Assembly (NCBI RefSeq): GCF_020805785.1
Contig: NZ_JAJGZV010000001.1
Coordinates: 558,001 to 622,000 of the forward strand
DNA from: Flavobacterium chungbukense
GTDB taxonomy: Bacteria > Bacteroidota > Bacteroidia > Flavobacteriales > Flavobacteriaceae
Reading direction: 5' to 3'
Length of the DNA: 64,000 nucleotides
Part shown: positions 8,597-17,408 of the stretch, piece after piece
Layout: the number at the start of each line of letters is the position of its first letter
How positions within the stretch are numbered: position 1 is the stretch's first letter
Notes under the pieces: model-generated
What the model saw: the letters and a program-made list of their open reading frames with translations, nothing else
Database searches by the model: none
What the model was told of the DNA's origin: nothing
Position numbers and translations under genes: made by a program

Positions 8597-9700
8597 TTAC
8601 CGAACATTACGCCACCATTGTTTAAATTCTTGTTTTTCATTTTTCAATTCCACTTTTTCGCCAATCATTGGGGTAATTAAAGGAATCGGATTTTCACTTA
8701 AGCCATTCAATTCTGTGACTTTATTCAAAGGTTCGTCCCAAGAGTGAAGTGATAAAGCAAATTTAGACGAATGAACAGGAAATACTCTTTTTGCTTTTAA
8801 ATCTTTCATGGCTTTTATGACATCTTCGGGCATATTGTGAATGTATTTCCATTTTTGGTTGTATTGGCCATTATCGATCAAAGCGACATCAAAAGGACCA
8901 TATTTTTCGCCAATTTCGGCAAAATGTGAATCGTAACCGCTGTCGCCGCCCAAATACATTTTAAAATCTTTAGTTTCTAAAACAAAAGAAGTCCAAAGCG
9001 TATTGCATCTTTTGAAACTTCTTCCCGAAAAATGCCTTGAAGGTGTTGTATGAATAGTTAGATTTTCATCCAATTGAATGGTACTGTACCAATCTTTTTC
9101 GATAATATTTTCAGCTGGAAATCCCCAGAATTCGAAATGAGAACCAACACCGAGAGCGGTAATTATTTTCTTGGTTTTTGGTTTTAATTTTAAAATAGTA
9201 TCGTAATCCAAATGATCGTAATGATCGTGCGTAATTAACAAATAATCAATTTCAGGAAGATCGTCAACCGCATAAATATCAGAGCCTTTAAACGATTTTG
9301 TTGTACCAGGAATAGGAGAGGCGTTACCGCTAAAAACGGGATCAATCAGAAATCGTTTTCCTGCTAATTGAATAAAATACGAAGAGTGGCCGAACCATAC
9401 CAAAATATCCTCTTCAAGAGAAAGGTCTTTTAAATTGGTTTTGATTGACGGAATTAAATCGGTAGGAGTTTTTCGGTCTACTTTCTTAAAGAAAAATTCT
9501 AACAAAACTCCAGCCATACTTTCGCCTTCGGCTAAATCGGGAGTAAAACTTTGATTTTCGAATTTTCCATTTTTATATTGAAGCGATTTCTCAATTAAAA
9601 GCTGTCTTTCGCCAGAAGGAGCTTTTCCAAATTTTGGATGCTGAAGAAATCTATAAACAGCAAAAACTATTAAAAATAATAAGATTAAAAATGTGATCAT
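8597..9700 (-). CDS. MBL-fold metal-dependent hydrolase (UlaG / NAPE-PLD-like)
   Basis: 367 residues. An N-terminal hydrophobic anchor (1-17) is followed by a metallo-beta-lactamase fold: WFGHSSYFIQLAGKRFLIDP, metal motif H158-D-H160-Y-D162-H163, GSHFEFWGF, MYLGGDSGYDSHFAEIG and VFPVHSSKFALSLH. This arrangement matches the L-ascorbate-6-phosphate lactonase / N-acyl-phosphatidylethanolamine phospholipase D class. Substrate unknown. Its ATG directly follows the stop codon of the DUF1801 gene, so the two are translationally linked. Confidence 0.85.
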   Translation of the reverse strand: MITFLILLFLIVFAVYRFLQHPKFGKAPSGERQLLIEKSLQYKNGKFENQSFTPDLAEGESMAGVLLEFFFKKVDRKTPTDLIPSIKTNLKDLSLEEDILVWFGHSSYFIQLAGKRFLIDPVFSGNASPIPGTTKSFKGSDIYAVDDLPEIDYLLITHDHYDHLDYDTILKLKPKTKKIITALGVGSHFEFWGFPAENIIEKDWYSTIQLDENLTIHTTPSRHFSGRSFKRCNTLWTSFVLETKDFKMYLGGDSGYDSHFAEIGEKYGPFDVALIDNGQYNQKWKYIHNMPEDVIKAMKDLKAKRVFPVHSSKFALSLHSWDEPLNKVTELNGLSENPIPLITPMIGEKVELKNEKQEFKQWWRNVR

Positions 9701-10123
9701 TTATTTTGAAGGATATAAATTTTGAGTGTATTCTATTGAAAGTAAAATTATCTTTATTAAAATTTCAATGTCAATATCGTTTAATTTTTTAATGTAAATA
9801 CACGCTTTTGATGACGTGTGTTTTCCTAATTTCGACAATAGTTCGTCTCTATTTTCTTCTGGTAAATAAAAATAAACAGTGGTTGCCGCTTTTCGTGGAG
9901 AAAAACCTGCTAACGGAGCATCGCCTTCATGGCCGCTGGCGTATTTGTAATGATAACTTCCAAAACCAATAATGCTTGGTCCCCACATTTTGGGTTCAAA
10001 CCCCGTTATTTCTTGGATTATTTTTACAAGTTGAAAGGCATCATTACGCTTTGCTTCGTTATCAACAGCATTTATAAAATCGTTGACACTGCTTACGGTT
10101 TCAGTGGTTTTGTTTTTAGCCAT
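9701..10123 (-). CDS. DUF1801 domain protein
   Basis: 140 residues. VNDFINAVDNEAKRNDAFQL, MWGPSIIGFGSYHYKYASG and ATTVYFYLPEENRDELLSKL are the conserved DUF1801 segments of the YdeI-like subgroup. Cytosolic. The stop codon abuts the start of the metallo-hydrolase gene, and the serine hydrolase stop lies 6 nt upstream of its ATG, giving a compact three-gene unit (11176 to 8597). Function unknown. Confidence 0.8.
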   Translation of the reverse strand: MAKNKTTETVSSVNDFINAVDNEAKRNDAFQLVKIIQEITGFEPKMWGPSIIGFGSYHYKYASGHEGDAPLAGFSPRKAATTVYFYLPEENRDELLSKLGKHTSSKACIYIKKLNDIDIEILIKIILLSIEYTQNLYPSK

Positions 10124-10129
10124 TTTGAA

Positions 10130-11176
10130 TTATTTTTTACTTAATAAATCGCTTTTGAGTAAAATATTTTTGATTTGAAATTCAGAAGCATAAAACAATT
10201 TAGAATCTTCGGGCATCTGATTTTCTAAAACAATTAAACTCACATAGCTTTCCGGAAAATACAAATTTACCGAAGAAAATCCATCTCCCAAGCCAGTGTG
10301 TCCAAGATATTTAACCGATTCTTTTTCTATAGTTCGAATTCCGTATCCGTAACCATCTTTTTCTTTTCCAAAGAAATTATGTTGCGACAGAATGGTGTTT
10401 TTAATTAACAATTGATAAGTTTCTGGTTTTAGGATTTTCCCTTTATGTAGATTGTTATTCCAAATAGCCAAATCTGAAACGGTAGAAATTATGCCATCTG
10501 CGCCTAAAGTTTCATCGGTAATCTGTCTAGAATTATTGGGTTCGAATTTAGTATTGCTGAAAAAATTACCTTTCGCCAAATTTTGTTCTTTATCTTTTGA
10601 ATAACAGAAAGTCTGATTCATTTTTAATTTTTTAAAAAGTGATTCTGCAACTTCTCTATATTTTTTTTTAGTACTAAATTCTACAATTTTTCCAACAAGA
10701 TTAAAACTTAGATTTCCATATTTATAGTCGGTTCCAGGTTTAAAAATTAAAGGTTTTTGTAAATCGACAATTCCGTGTGAATGATTTAAAAGCTGATGAA
10801 CTGTGACAGAATCTGCCCAAGTTTGCTTTAATTCAGGTAAATATTTTTTTATTGGAGCATTCAAATCCACTTTACCTTTTTCTACTTCTAACAAAAGCAA
10901 AACAGCAGCAATTAATTTACTGTTCGACATGATTTCGAATTGTGTATCTATCTGTAAAGGTTTTTTGGTTTCGAAATTGGCAAAACCTTTCACTTTTGAA
11001 TACAAAGTTTTTCCGTTTTGGGAAATCAAAACAACGCCGTTAAAATCAGGATTGCTATTTTGAATGACACTATCAATGTTTTTTGTATAATCATCTTTCT
11101 TTTGTGCTGTTGAATTACAGCTAGAAAAAATTATTAATAAGGATAGAAAAGATGAAAATTTAAAAATCGAGTTCAT
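10130..11176 (-). CDS. Serine hydrolase, class C beta-lactamase fold lipoprotein
   Basis: 348 residues. A lipoprotein signal has its lipobox FSSC at Cys20. The serine beta-lactamase/DD-peptidase fold shows S84-N-S-K87 (the SxxK nucleophile motif), Y153-G-N155 (the YxN motif) and a C-terminal HTGLGDG, which takes the place of the KTG box. It is probably a cell-envelope esterase or peptidase; a true beta-lactamase role is not implied. First gene of the unit with DUF1801 and the metallo-hydrolase. Confidence 0.85.
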   Translation of the reverse strand: MNSIFKFSSFLSLLIIFSSCNSTAQKKDDYTKNIDSVIQNSNPDFNGVVLISQNGKTLYSKVKGFANFETKKPLQIDTQFEIMSNSKLIAAVLLLLEVEKGKVDLNAPIKKYLPELKQTWADSVTVHQLLNHSHGIVDLQKPLIFKPGTDYKYGNLSFNLVGKIVEFSTKKKYREVAESLFKKLKMNQTFCYSKDKEQNLAKGNFFSNTKFEPNNSRQITDETLGADGIISTVSDLAIWNNNLHKGKILKPETYQLLIKNTILSQHNFFGKEKDGYGYGIRTIEKESVKYLGHTGLGDGFSSVNLYFPESYVSLIVLENQMPEDSKLFYASEFQIKNILLKSDLLSKK

Positions 11177-11240
11177 TGGTTGTTTATAGGGTTATTTTTG
11201 TTTGAAGTTTCAGGTTTCATGTTTGACGTTCGTTGAGAAA

Positions 11241-11328
11241 TTTAAACGCAAAGTTCGCAAAGCTTTGCGTTCTTCTGCGGCTGGCAAACACAAACTGAGA
11301 AAAAAACCTTGCGAACTTTGCGTTTAAA
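11241..11328. repeat. Perfect 20-bp inverted repeat
   Basis: Arms TTTAAACGCAAAGTTCGCAA (11241-11260) and its exact reverse complement (11309-11328) enclose 48 nt that include AGCTTTGCGTTC. It sits between the serine hydrolase start and the next gene's 3' end. The same words occur in degenerate form at 5182-5428, so this is a dispersed repeat family. Confidence 0.8.
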
Positions 11329-11336
11329 AATAAACA

Positions 11337-11705
11337 TTAAAACATTCCATTTTCATTAATATTATTTTTCGGAATTGGCTGACCTAAATCCCAAAGTTCT
11401 ATGATTTTATCCGATTCGAATTTTAAGATATGAACGACAGCAAAACCAATATCTGAAGGAGTTTGTTTGAGATGCGAATGAACAGCAACCAAATCTCCAT
11501 CTCTCAAAAGATGATGGATTGTAAAAATCTTATTCGGATTTGTTCTGGCAGACTCTTCCATGGCAAGCATCAAAGTTTCGGCATCACCTTTAAAGTGCGT
11601 GTTATGATGCTTGAAATTTTTTCCGACATATAATCGAAAAGCTTCGTGAGAATGCCCTTTTGCTGCCAATGTCAGGAAGTTTTTTGCGATTTCTTTCTTA
11701 GTCAT
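11337..11705 (-). CDS. SnoaL/NTF2-like polyketide-cyclase-fold protein
   Basis: 122 residues, the length of a single NTF2-like cone fold. KNFLTLAAKGHSHEAFRLYV, FKHHNTHFKGDAETL, HHLLRDGDLVAVHSHLKQTP and HILKFESDKIIELWDLGQPI are the recurring SnoaL-like blocks. Such proteins bind or isomerise small hydrophobic ligands; the ligand is unknown. Stand-alone gene. Confidence 0.8.
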   Translation of the reverse strand: MTKKEIAKNFLTLAAKGHSHEAFRLYVGKNFKHHNTHFKGDAETLMLAMEESARTNPNKIFTIHHLLRDGDLVAVHSHLKQTPSDIGFAVVHILKFESDKIIELWDLGQPIPKNNINENGMF

Positions 11706-11784
11706 AATTCAAAATTTAAAAGCAAACTAAGGTAAGGAATTAAGCGCTATAATATTTGCAGAAATGCGCAAGAAATTTATAAAA

Positions 11785-11994
11785 TTAAATGACTTCGGAT
11801 TTAATTTTTGAGAGATCCAAACCTAATTTAGCGAACTCTTTTTCGCCTAAATCGGTTATATAAAAATTCTTGTCGGAAGGTTCTTTTTTGGCAATCCAAT
11901 TTTTTTGTACAAACGTCTCTAAAAGAAGTTCGCCAAGTTTGCCACCAATATGTTCGTAGCATTTTTTTGCTGGTTTTACACTTTGGGAGCTCAT
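11785..11994 (-). CDS. Small winged-helix-like protein, unknown
   Basis: 69 residues. The segment HIGGKLGELLLETFVQKNWIA followed by FYITDLGEKEFAKLGLDL resembles the C-terminal half of an ArsR-type winged helix (ITDLGxxxFxxLGI), a pattern usually found at the end of longer regulators. It may be a free-standing effector or dimerisation piece, or a truncated regulator. ATG start; its start lies 1 nt from the stop of the membrane-protein gene, so the pair is cotranscribed. Confidence 0.6.
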   Translation of the reverse strand: MSSQSVKPAKKCYEHIGGKLGELLLETFVQKNWIAKKEPSDKNFYITDLGEKEFAKLGLDLSKIKSEVI

Positions 11995-11995
11995 T

Positions 11996-12412
11996 TTAGA
12001 TTTTCTTTTTTACTGCAATTTTAGAAGCCAGATAGACCATCGGAATGTAAGCAAAAATCAAATCAACAAAATTAAACCAGATAGGAGAGGGCAAAGTGAA
12101 AATGGTCACAATACCGCCAAATAAAAAGAATGCTCCAATTCCGAATGCCAGTTTTGTTTTGTGTTTAGTAGCGATTAAAGCGGTTGTCAGTGCGCCGGCA
12201 AATGTTCCAATTGCATGCGCTAAAAACGGAAAAAGAAAATGTTTTGGTTCGAATAAATGCATGGTTGCTTTTAAACCTTCGGTTGTGTCAACATCTGCGC
12301 CATTTGGAGCCGGAATTATAGAACCACTGATTAAAATGATACTCATATTGACAACGCTTCCGATAACAAGACCTGCAATAACGGCCAGAGTATTTCTTAA
12401 AAATGGATTCAT
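11996..12412 (-). CDS. Four-span membrane protein, unknown
   Basis: 138 residues with four hydrophobic segments (about 5-30, 62-82, 88-108, 112-132). Between the first and second spans is a periplasm-like loop, IIPAPNGADVDTTEGLKATMH, with a conserved-looking LFEPKHFLFPFLAHAIG. Homologous short proteins are common in Flavobacteria without a known function. It overlaps nothing and is followed within 1 nt by the 69-residue gene. Confidence 0.65.
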   Translation of the reverse strand: MNPFLRNTLAVIAGLVIGSVVNMSIILISGSIIPAPNGADVDTTEGLKATMHLFEPKHFLFPFLAHAIGTFAGALTTALIATKHKTKLAFGIGAFFLFGGIVTIFTLPSPIWFNFVDLIFAYIPMVYLASKIAVKKKI

Positions 12413-12455
12413 AATATTCGGTTTTTAAATAACGAATTTATGAAAAATAAAGCAA

Positions 12456-13370
12456 TTAGTTAAAAGATTGTCTGAATTCTAGCGGAGAAGTGTTTGTTTT
12501 TGTTTTGAACAATTTGCTAAACGATTGCTGATGTTCGAAACCTAGATCAAATGCAATTTCGCTAATCGATAAATTGGTGGTAGAAAGTTTCTCTTTTGCT
12601 TTTTCAATTAATTTATTGTGAATGTGCTGCTGCGTACTTTGACCTGTATGCATCTTCAATAATCCGCTTAAATAATTTGGAGAAACATTTAAGTTTTCTG
12701 CTATAAATTGTACCGTAGGAAGTCCTTTTTGTTTTAAAGAATCATCAGTAAAATAATCTTCTAACAATTTTTCTAAACGCGCTAAAATCTGATGACTGCT
12801 GATTTTTCTAGTAATAAATTGCCTGTTGTAAAATCGTTCAGCATAGGTTAGAAATAATTCAATCTGAGCGATAATAACATCTTGACTGAATTTATCAATA
12901 TTAGATCGATATTCCTGCTGAATATTTTTGATAATATCAATAAGCATATTCTCTTCTTTATCAGAAAGATGAAGCGCTTCATTGACGGCGTAACCAAAAT
13001 AATCGTATTGTTTTATTTTTTGCGCAAGCGGCGTATTCCAAAGAAAATCAGGATGAATCAATAAAGACCATCCTGTATGTTTCATTTCTGAATTTCCTTC
13101 AATAGAAAAAACTTGGCCTGGCGAAAGAAAAATCAAAACCCCTTCTTTAAAATCATATTCCTGCTGTCCGTAACGCATTTTAGCATTCGCATTTCTTTTT
13201 AAAGCAATCGAATAAAAATCAAGCATTAAACTTTTTGGTTCTTCGCTATTAAGATATTTTAAATCTTCAAAATTGTAAACGCTTACCAAAGGATGTTCGG
13301 GTTTTGGCAAATCTCGAAAATCATGAAATTCGCTTATAGTTTTAAATCGGAGAGGTTGCTGATTTGCCAT
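12456..13370 (-). CDS. AraC-family transcriptional regulator
   Basis: 304 residues. The N-terminal ~180 residues form the cupin-like sensing half (MRYGQQEYDFKEGVLIFLSP). The C-terminal ~100 residues carry two helix-turn-helix units: LPTVQFIAENLNVSPNYLSG, then STTNLSISEIAFDLGFEHQ and QSFSKLFKTKTNTSPLEFR. It lies 12 nt downstream of an NmrA-type oxidoreductase gene and may be in the same transcript, hinting that it controls that gene. Confidence 0.88.
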   Translation of the reverse strand: MANQQPLRFKTISEFHDFRDLPKPEHPLVSVYNFEDLKYLNSEEPKSLMLDFYSIALKRNANAKMRYGQQEYDFKEGVLIFLSPGQVFSIEGNSEMKHTGWSLLIHPDFLWNTPLAQKIKQYDYFGYAVNEALHLSDKEENMLIDIIKNIQQEYRSNIDKFSQDVIIAQIELFLTYAERFYNRQFITRKISSHQILARLEKLLEDYFTDDSLKQKGLPTVQFIAENLNVSPNYLSGLLKMHTGQSTQQHIHNKLIEKAKEKLSTTNLSISEIAFDLGFEHQQSFSKLFKTKTNTSPLEFRQSFN

Positions 13371-13382
13371 AGTACAAGTTAC

Positions 13383-14279
13383 TTAATTTTGATTGAAAAT
13401 AATAGCAAATTCCTTTGCATAATCTGCCAGTTTTGTTTTTCCTAAAACCGCTGGACGATTTTGATAATAATCTTCGGCAAGCAAACCGTTATAAAGTCCA
13501 GCGTACATTTCTACCAAACCTTTCGCGATTTTTGGTTGCATTCCAATAGAGATTAATCCATTTAAAACTTCTTCATCGCTGATTAATTTCCATTCTAAAT
13601 CAGGAATTCCAATTGCTTCGCCCAAAATTTTTGCTGTTTGATGTCCAGAAAGTTCTTCACTTGCCACATAACGTATTTTTTGTCCGTCAAGCGGAGTGGT
13701 AAGTTCTTCTGCAATTGCTTCTGCAATATCGTTTGGAGAAACCCACGGAATCAATTCATCTCCACCATAATTTGCTGCAATAAATCCTTGATTTTTAATC
13801 TGAGGAATATAAGCCAGTAAATTGTAATAAAAAGAAGTCGGACGCATAAATGTAATCGAAACATCTGAAAGTTTATTTAAAACGGCTTCGATTTCGTTAT
13901 AACGCTGAATAATTCCAGAATTGCTTTCTAAATGTGCGCCTATGCTGCTTAAAAAGACTACACGTTTTACGCCCGATTTAGAAATAGCTTCGGCATAATT
14001 ATTTCCAATGGTACGAGTAAAAGCATCTAAATCAAGATTTGGGTCAAAATAATTCGCACGCGGAATCATGCAATAAACGGCATCTGCTCCTGTAAAAGTC
14101 TGTGTTAAAAATGTAACGTCATTTACAGAGCCAATCGCAGCCGAAGCGCCGAGATTTTCAATTTCTGGCTGTCTGTCAATACTGCTTGCAATTACGGTAA
14201 TTTGATGCCCTTTTTGAATTAAAGTTTTCGCTAATGGTTTGCTGATGTTCCCTAAAGAACCTGTGATGATAATTTTCAT
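13383..14279 (-). CDS. NmrA-like NAD(P)-binding oxidoreductase
   Basis: 298 residues. The Rossmann start MKIIITGSLGNISKPLAKTL carries the GxxGxxG-like dinucleotide loop, and VVFLSSIGAHLESNSGI and IPWVSPNDIAEAIAEEL fit the atypical SDR/NmrA (QOR2-like) family. The longest frame starts at a TTG at 14303; the ATG at 14279 places the nucleotide loop at the usual distance and is chosen. It is probably a quinone or NAD(P)H-sensing protein. A paralogue with its own AraC neighbour lies at 26849-27691. Confidence 0.85.
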   Translation of the reverse strand: MKIIITGSLGNISKPLAKTLIQKGHQITVIASSIDRQPEIENLGASAAIGSVNDVTFLTQTFTGADAVYCMIPRANYFDPNLDLDAFTRTIGNNYAEAISKSGVKRVVFLSSIGAHLESNSGIIQRYNEIEAVLNKLSDVSITFMRPTSFYYNLLAYIPQIKNQGFIAANYGGDELIPWVSPNDIAEAIAEELTTPLDGQKIRYVASEELSGHQTAKILGEAIGIPDLEWKLISDEEVLNGLISIGMQPKIAKGLVEMYAGLYNGLLAEDYYQNRPAVLGKTKLADYAKEFAIIFNQN

Positions 14280-14380
14280 AATACTATTTTTTTGATGATA
14301 CAAAGTTGCGCAGCATCAAGCAAATAGATGTAGCCAAATCTATGATTGACGTAGCTTAAATTAGTAAGATGGAAAAAGAA

Positions 14381-14866
14381 TTATTTTTCAGAAAGCTTTC
14401 TTTCTGTTTCTGTCTGCGGTTTTCCAGTTGCATTAGGTTCGCCTTTGCCTGTTTCAATGAGTTTTTTTAAACTATTTTGAATGTAATTGGTCCATCCTGA
14501 TTTACAAACCTCATAACATTCATAATCTGGAACTAACCCAATATGTGTAAAAATAAGTTGGGTTTTATTTTCTTGTTTTGAAATATCAAAAACTGCTTTA
14601 GTATTAGTCCATTCGGTATCGTCTTTGGTGAAATTGAAATAATTTTCTTCAATGAGCCAAACAACTTTCTGATTCGGAATAACTTGAATCAGCTTTATTT
14701 TACAGCGATGAATATCTTCATAATGATAGTTAAATTCGTCGCCTTCGTTTGCCGTTTTTCCTTCAATTTCTTCCGACCACCAACCTCGAACATTTTGTAT
14801 GGCTTTAAAAACTTCTTCGGGAGATTTATTGACTATTATCGTTGTTGTAAAATCTTGTGCACTCAT
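14381..14866 (-). CDS. SRPBCC domain protein
   Basis: 161 residues. FTTTIIVNKSPEEVFKAIQN, RGWWSEEIEGKT and LIFTHIGLVPDYECYEVCKS are the family blocks of the AHSA1/YndB-like START domain. The C-terminal tail is polar (KPQTETERKLSEK). Cytosolic ligand-binding protein of unknown ligand. Separate transcription unit by its spacers. Confidence 0.8.
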   Translation of the reverse strand: MSAQDFTTTIIVNKSPEEVFKAIQNVRGWWSEEIEGKTANEGDEFNYHYEDIHRCKIKLIQVIPNQKVVWLIEENYFNFTKDDTEWTNTKAVFDISKQENKTQLIFTHIGLVPDYECYEVCKSGWTNYIQNSLKKLIETGKGEPNATGKPQTETERKLSEK

Positions 14867-15005
14867 AATGTTTTGATTTAGAAAATGATAAATAAAAGTA
14901 CAATCTAAAAATCAAATAGTTGAGGTGTTTAAAAGACAATTTTAAGGTGCGTTTCGGACAAGGGAAATGATTTTAGAATTCAGATTTTAGATTTTGACTT
15001 CGAGG

Positions 15006-15476
15006 TTAATCTATTGTGTTTTTCTTTATGTGAAAAATACCAATTAGCAAATTGATACTATAAATTGGCGTGGCTATACAAATTATTAATAAGAACTCCA
15101 TAACTAAAACCGTATTAATCGACCAGTAATTATCATATAAAGGGAAATTGCTGTGTACTTGGTATCGCGGATTGAAAAAGAAGATAAACCAATAAAAAAC
15201 AAAAGATCCAATCAAAATAATACTATGAATTACAGTTAGAGATTTGATAAGTCTTTTTTTAAAGACTTTTTGAACAAGCCAATAACCCAGTCCCATTAAA
15301 AAATAGCAAATAAACAGAAAAACAGTGCTTTCGATATTTCCTACTACAAAATAAGTGTCATGTATGTTTATATCTAAAGAGGCTTGTGGTTTATTGTTTT
15401 GCGCAATTCCAATCATTAAAATCAAAATAGAAACAATCCAAAATAATTGGTAGACTTTTATTTTTTGAAAATTCAT
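15006..15476 (-). CDS. Four-span membrane protein with oxidase-subunit-I-like motif
   Basis: 156 residues with four to five membrane spans. Residues ~34-45 read LDINIHDTYFVV, very like the LDxxxHDTYFVVAHFHY helix boundary of heme-copper oxidase subunit I, but the heme-ligand His-x-His that follows there is replaced by GNIES. A frame starting at 15563 would overlap the upstream gene by 70 nt; the ATG at 15476 (MNFQKIKV) is chosen. Probably cotranscribed with the membrane gene upstream (17-nt gap). Function unknown. Confidence 0.7.
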   Translation of the reverse strand: MNFQKIKVYQLFWIVSILILMIGIAQNNKPQASLDINIHDTYFVVGNIESTVFLFICYFLMGLGYWLVQKVFKKRLIKSLTVIHSIILIGSFVFYWFIFFFNPRYQVHSNFPLYDNYWSINTVLVMEFLLIICIATPIYSINLLIGIFHIKKNTID

Positions 15477-15493
15477 CTTTTTGTTCTCATGAT

Positions 15494-15934
15494 TTAAGCT
15501 TCTACTAATAAATAAGCAATAATGTAAATTACTCCTAACAAAATTGCCGCACTTAGTATACAAATAAAAAAAGTTCGCCAGCCACTAAACAATTCACCTC
15601 CATTATTCAGGTGGTTTTCAATGTTTTTTTCTTGGTAAAACTGAATTAAATAAGAAGTAATAAACGAATAAACTAGAGGAAAAATAACACTGGGAAAATT
15701 CTCAGGGATGTTGAAAGCAATAACTGTTATTAGGATGATAGAAATTAGTGTAACGATATAAGTTTTTCGAGCTTTTTCGAAATCATTAAAAACTTTAAAG
15801 TTTTCTGCAATGCAATATCCCGCAACCAATGGACCGCCAAAAAAAGTGGCAGCGCTTACAGCTGTTTTAGAATAGATTTTTTCGGTTGGAATTTCTTCGA
15901 AAACTGATTTTTCTGAATTTTCTTCTTCTATCAT
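15494..15934 (-). CDS. Membrane protein, unknown
   Basis: 146 residues. An acidic N-terminus (EEENSEKSVFEEIPTEKIYS) is followed by three to four membrane spans (about 27-45, 57-75, 80-98, 119-143). The segment AATFFGGPLVAGYCIAENF is conserved-looking and resembles small Bacteroidota membrane proteins of unknown role. It precedes the oxidase-motif membrane gene by 17 nt, suggesting the two work together. Confidence 0.65.
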   Translation of the reverse strand: MIEEENSEKSVFEEIPTEKIYSKTAVSAATFFGGPLVAGYCIAENFKVFNDFEKARKTYIVTLISIILITVIAFNIPENFPSVIFPLVYSFITSYLIQFYQEKNIENHLNNGGELFSGWRTFFICILSAAILLGVIYIIAYLLVEA

Positions 15935-15958
15935 TTGTACTAATTTAAGAGTTGGGAA

Positions 15959-16552
15959 TTATTGTATTGATTTAATTTTTAAAGGAATTTTACTGATCAG
16001 TTCAAAATGCTTTTCCATCACTTTTTCAAGCTCCAAAGTTCCGCCTAAAATGATCATTTCTTTGTTTTGGAAACGTTTACCAAGCCTGTCTTCAAGCATA
16101 ATTTTTTCCATACTTTGAGCGATTTCAATTTCTCCTAGAAAATCATTCGGATGTCCAGCCGTGCAGATTACGAGTCCAAGCGGAATAGTTTTTATTTTTC
16201 TAGAAGTTTCATTCTGCCCGTATGCATATCCTACAGAATAAACACGGTCAAACCAGCCTTTTAACTTAGCAGGACAATCGCTCCACCAAACGGGATACAA
16301 AAAAATAATGCAGTCGGCTTTTTCTATTTTTTCCTGTTCATTTAAAACATCTTGCGGAATCGGAAGCTGTGTTTTTGCAAAACCTTCTCTCTCGTATTCT
16401 TCTTCAGACAGATCGCTAACAAAATTTGAAGCGTATAAATCTGAAATTTCAACGTTCCATTTTTCGGCAGCCAAAACCGATTTTAATCTTTCTAAAATCT
16501 GAAAGGTGTAGGACTTCTTGCTTGGATGTGCGTAAACAATTAGAATATTCAT
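15959..16552 (-). CDS. NAD(P)H dehydrogenase (quinone), flavodoxin-like fold (KefF/MdaB type)
   Basis: 197 residues. MNILIVYAHPSKKSYTFQIL is the FMN-binding start of the flavodoxin_2 family, and IIFLYPVWWSDCPAKLKGW with FDRVYSVGYAYG forms the flavin and substrate site. The family reduces quinones by two electrons; relatives regulate Kef potassium channels. The start codon and length match the family. Separate unit. Confidence 0.87.
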   Translation of the reverse strand: MNILIVYAHPSKKSYTFQILERLKSVLAAEKWNVEISDLYASNFVSDLSEEEYEREGFAKTQLPIPQDVLNEQEKIEKADCIIFLYPVWWSDCPAKLKGWFDRVYSVGYAYGQNETSRKIKTIPLGLVICTAGHPNDFLGEIEIAQSMEKIMLEDRLGKRFQNKEMIILGGTLELEKVMEKHFELISKIPLKIKSIQ

Positions 16553-16662
16553 TTCAGATTCTTTAGATTTAAAATGGTTTCTTTTGTACGAAAATACAAA
16601 TTAAATAGAAATAGAAAACAAACGGAATAATTTAAAAAGTTAGAAGTTTAATAATTTGATTT

Positions 16663-17397
16663 TTAATGCCCAAGCTGTTTTCTTAGATCAACATTTAAAT
16701 TATACTGCTCTTCGACAGGGATAATTTTTCTTTGTACTTTATTGATATCATTTCCTTCTTCTGTCCATAAAAAAGGATAAAAATTAAAGACTTGATCGCC
16801 TTGCAAAGAAGCAACTTCTTTTGTCCAGTTTTCCCAACGGCTTCCTAAATAATATTTGTCTAAATCGTTGTTAAAGCAGAATTCTAAAAACTGTGAATAG
16901 GTAATATCAAGTGGTTCATATTCTAAATTATCAGGAGCAAAATAATACATTTTGCCGACGTCAGTTCCTAAACCGCCTCCGTTAAGAAGATAAAATCCGC
17001 CGAGAGCATCATCGGCAATTAAAAGAAAAGAAGGTGCTTCTCCAAATTCTTTAAATGTTTTTCCTTTGTTCCAATCGGGAAGACTGCGGTTAAGTTTGGC
17101 GCTTCCAGAACCTAAAATCCTAATCCAGCCGTTATCGATTAAAATACCGCCCGTTTTATAAACAATCGCGCCCATTGGTGACGCGGTGGTAATTTGCGTC
17201 TGATACAAAGCATCTTTAGCCTTTTGCGGATCTGCGGGAAGAATTTCTACTTTGTTTTTGGCGGTTTTTACCCATTCTTGCAAAGATTTCCATCCAGAAT
17301 CGTTTTGGTCTATAAGTTCGTTTATTGGTCGCATTTTGGTTTGTGATGAGATTGTGGCGGTTATTAAAATGAAGGCAAATAATTGAAAAAATTTCAT
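16663..17397 (-). CDS. DUF2625 protein, exported
   Basis: 244 residues. A signal peptide (1-19) is followed by the DUF2625 core: MRPINELIDQNDSGWKSLQE, MGAIVYKTGGILIDNGWIRI, LGSGSAKLNRSLPDWNKGK and GGFYLLNGGGLGTDVGKMYY. The family is described in Proteobacteria and Bacteroidota without a known biochemical role; here it is predicted to be exported, unlike many cytosolic members. It precedes the DUF1801/GNAT genes on the same strand but spacers are present. Confidence 0.8.
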   Translation of the reverse strand: MKFFQLFAFILITATISSQTKMRPINELIDQNDSGWKSLQEWVKTAKNKVEILPADPQKAKDALYQTQITTASPMGAIVYKTGGILIDNGWIRILGSGSAKLNRSLPDWNKGKTFKEFGEAPSFLLIADDALGGFYLLNGGGLGTDVGKMYYFAPDNLEYEPLDITYSQFLEFCFNNDLDKYYLGSRWENWTKEVASLQGDQVFNFYPFLWTEEGNDINKVQRKIIPVEEQYNLNVDLRKQLGH

Positions 17398-17408
17398 TGT
17401 GGTTTTTA

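Noticed and set aside
10130..11176. Antibiotic-resistance beta-lactamase
   Set aside because: It has the SxxK and YxN motifs but is a lipoprotein of the generic serine-hydrolase class, next to a DUF1801 and a metallo-hydrolase gene; nothing indicates a resistance role.
12096..12428. 110-codon plus-strand frame
   Set aside because: It is the shadow of the four-span membrane gene on the opposite strand; composition follows that gene.
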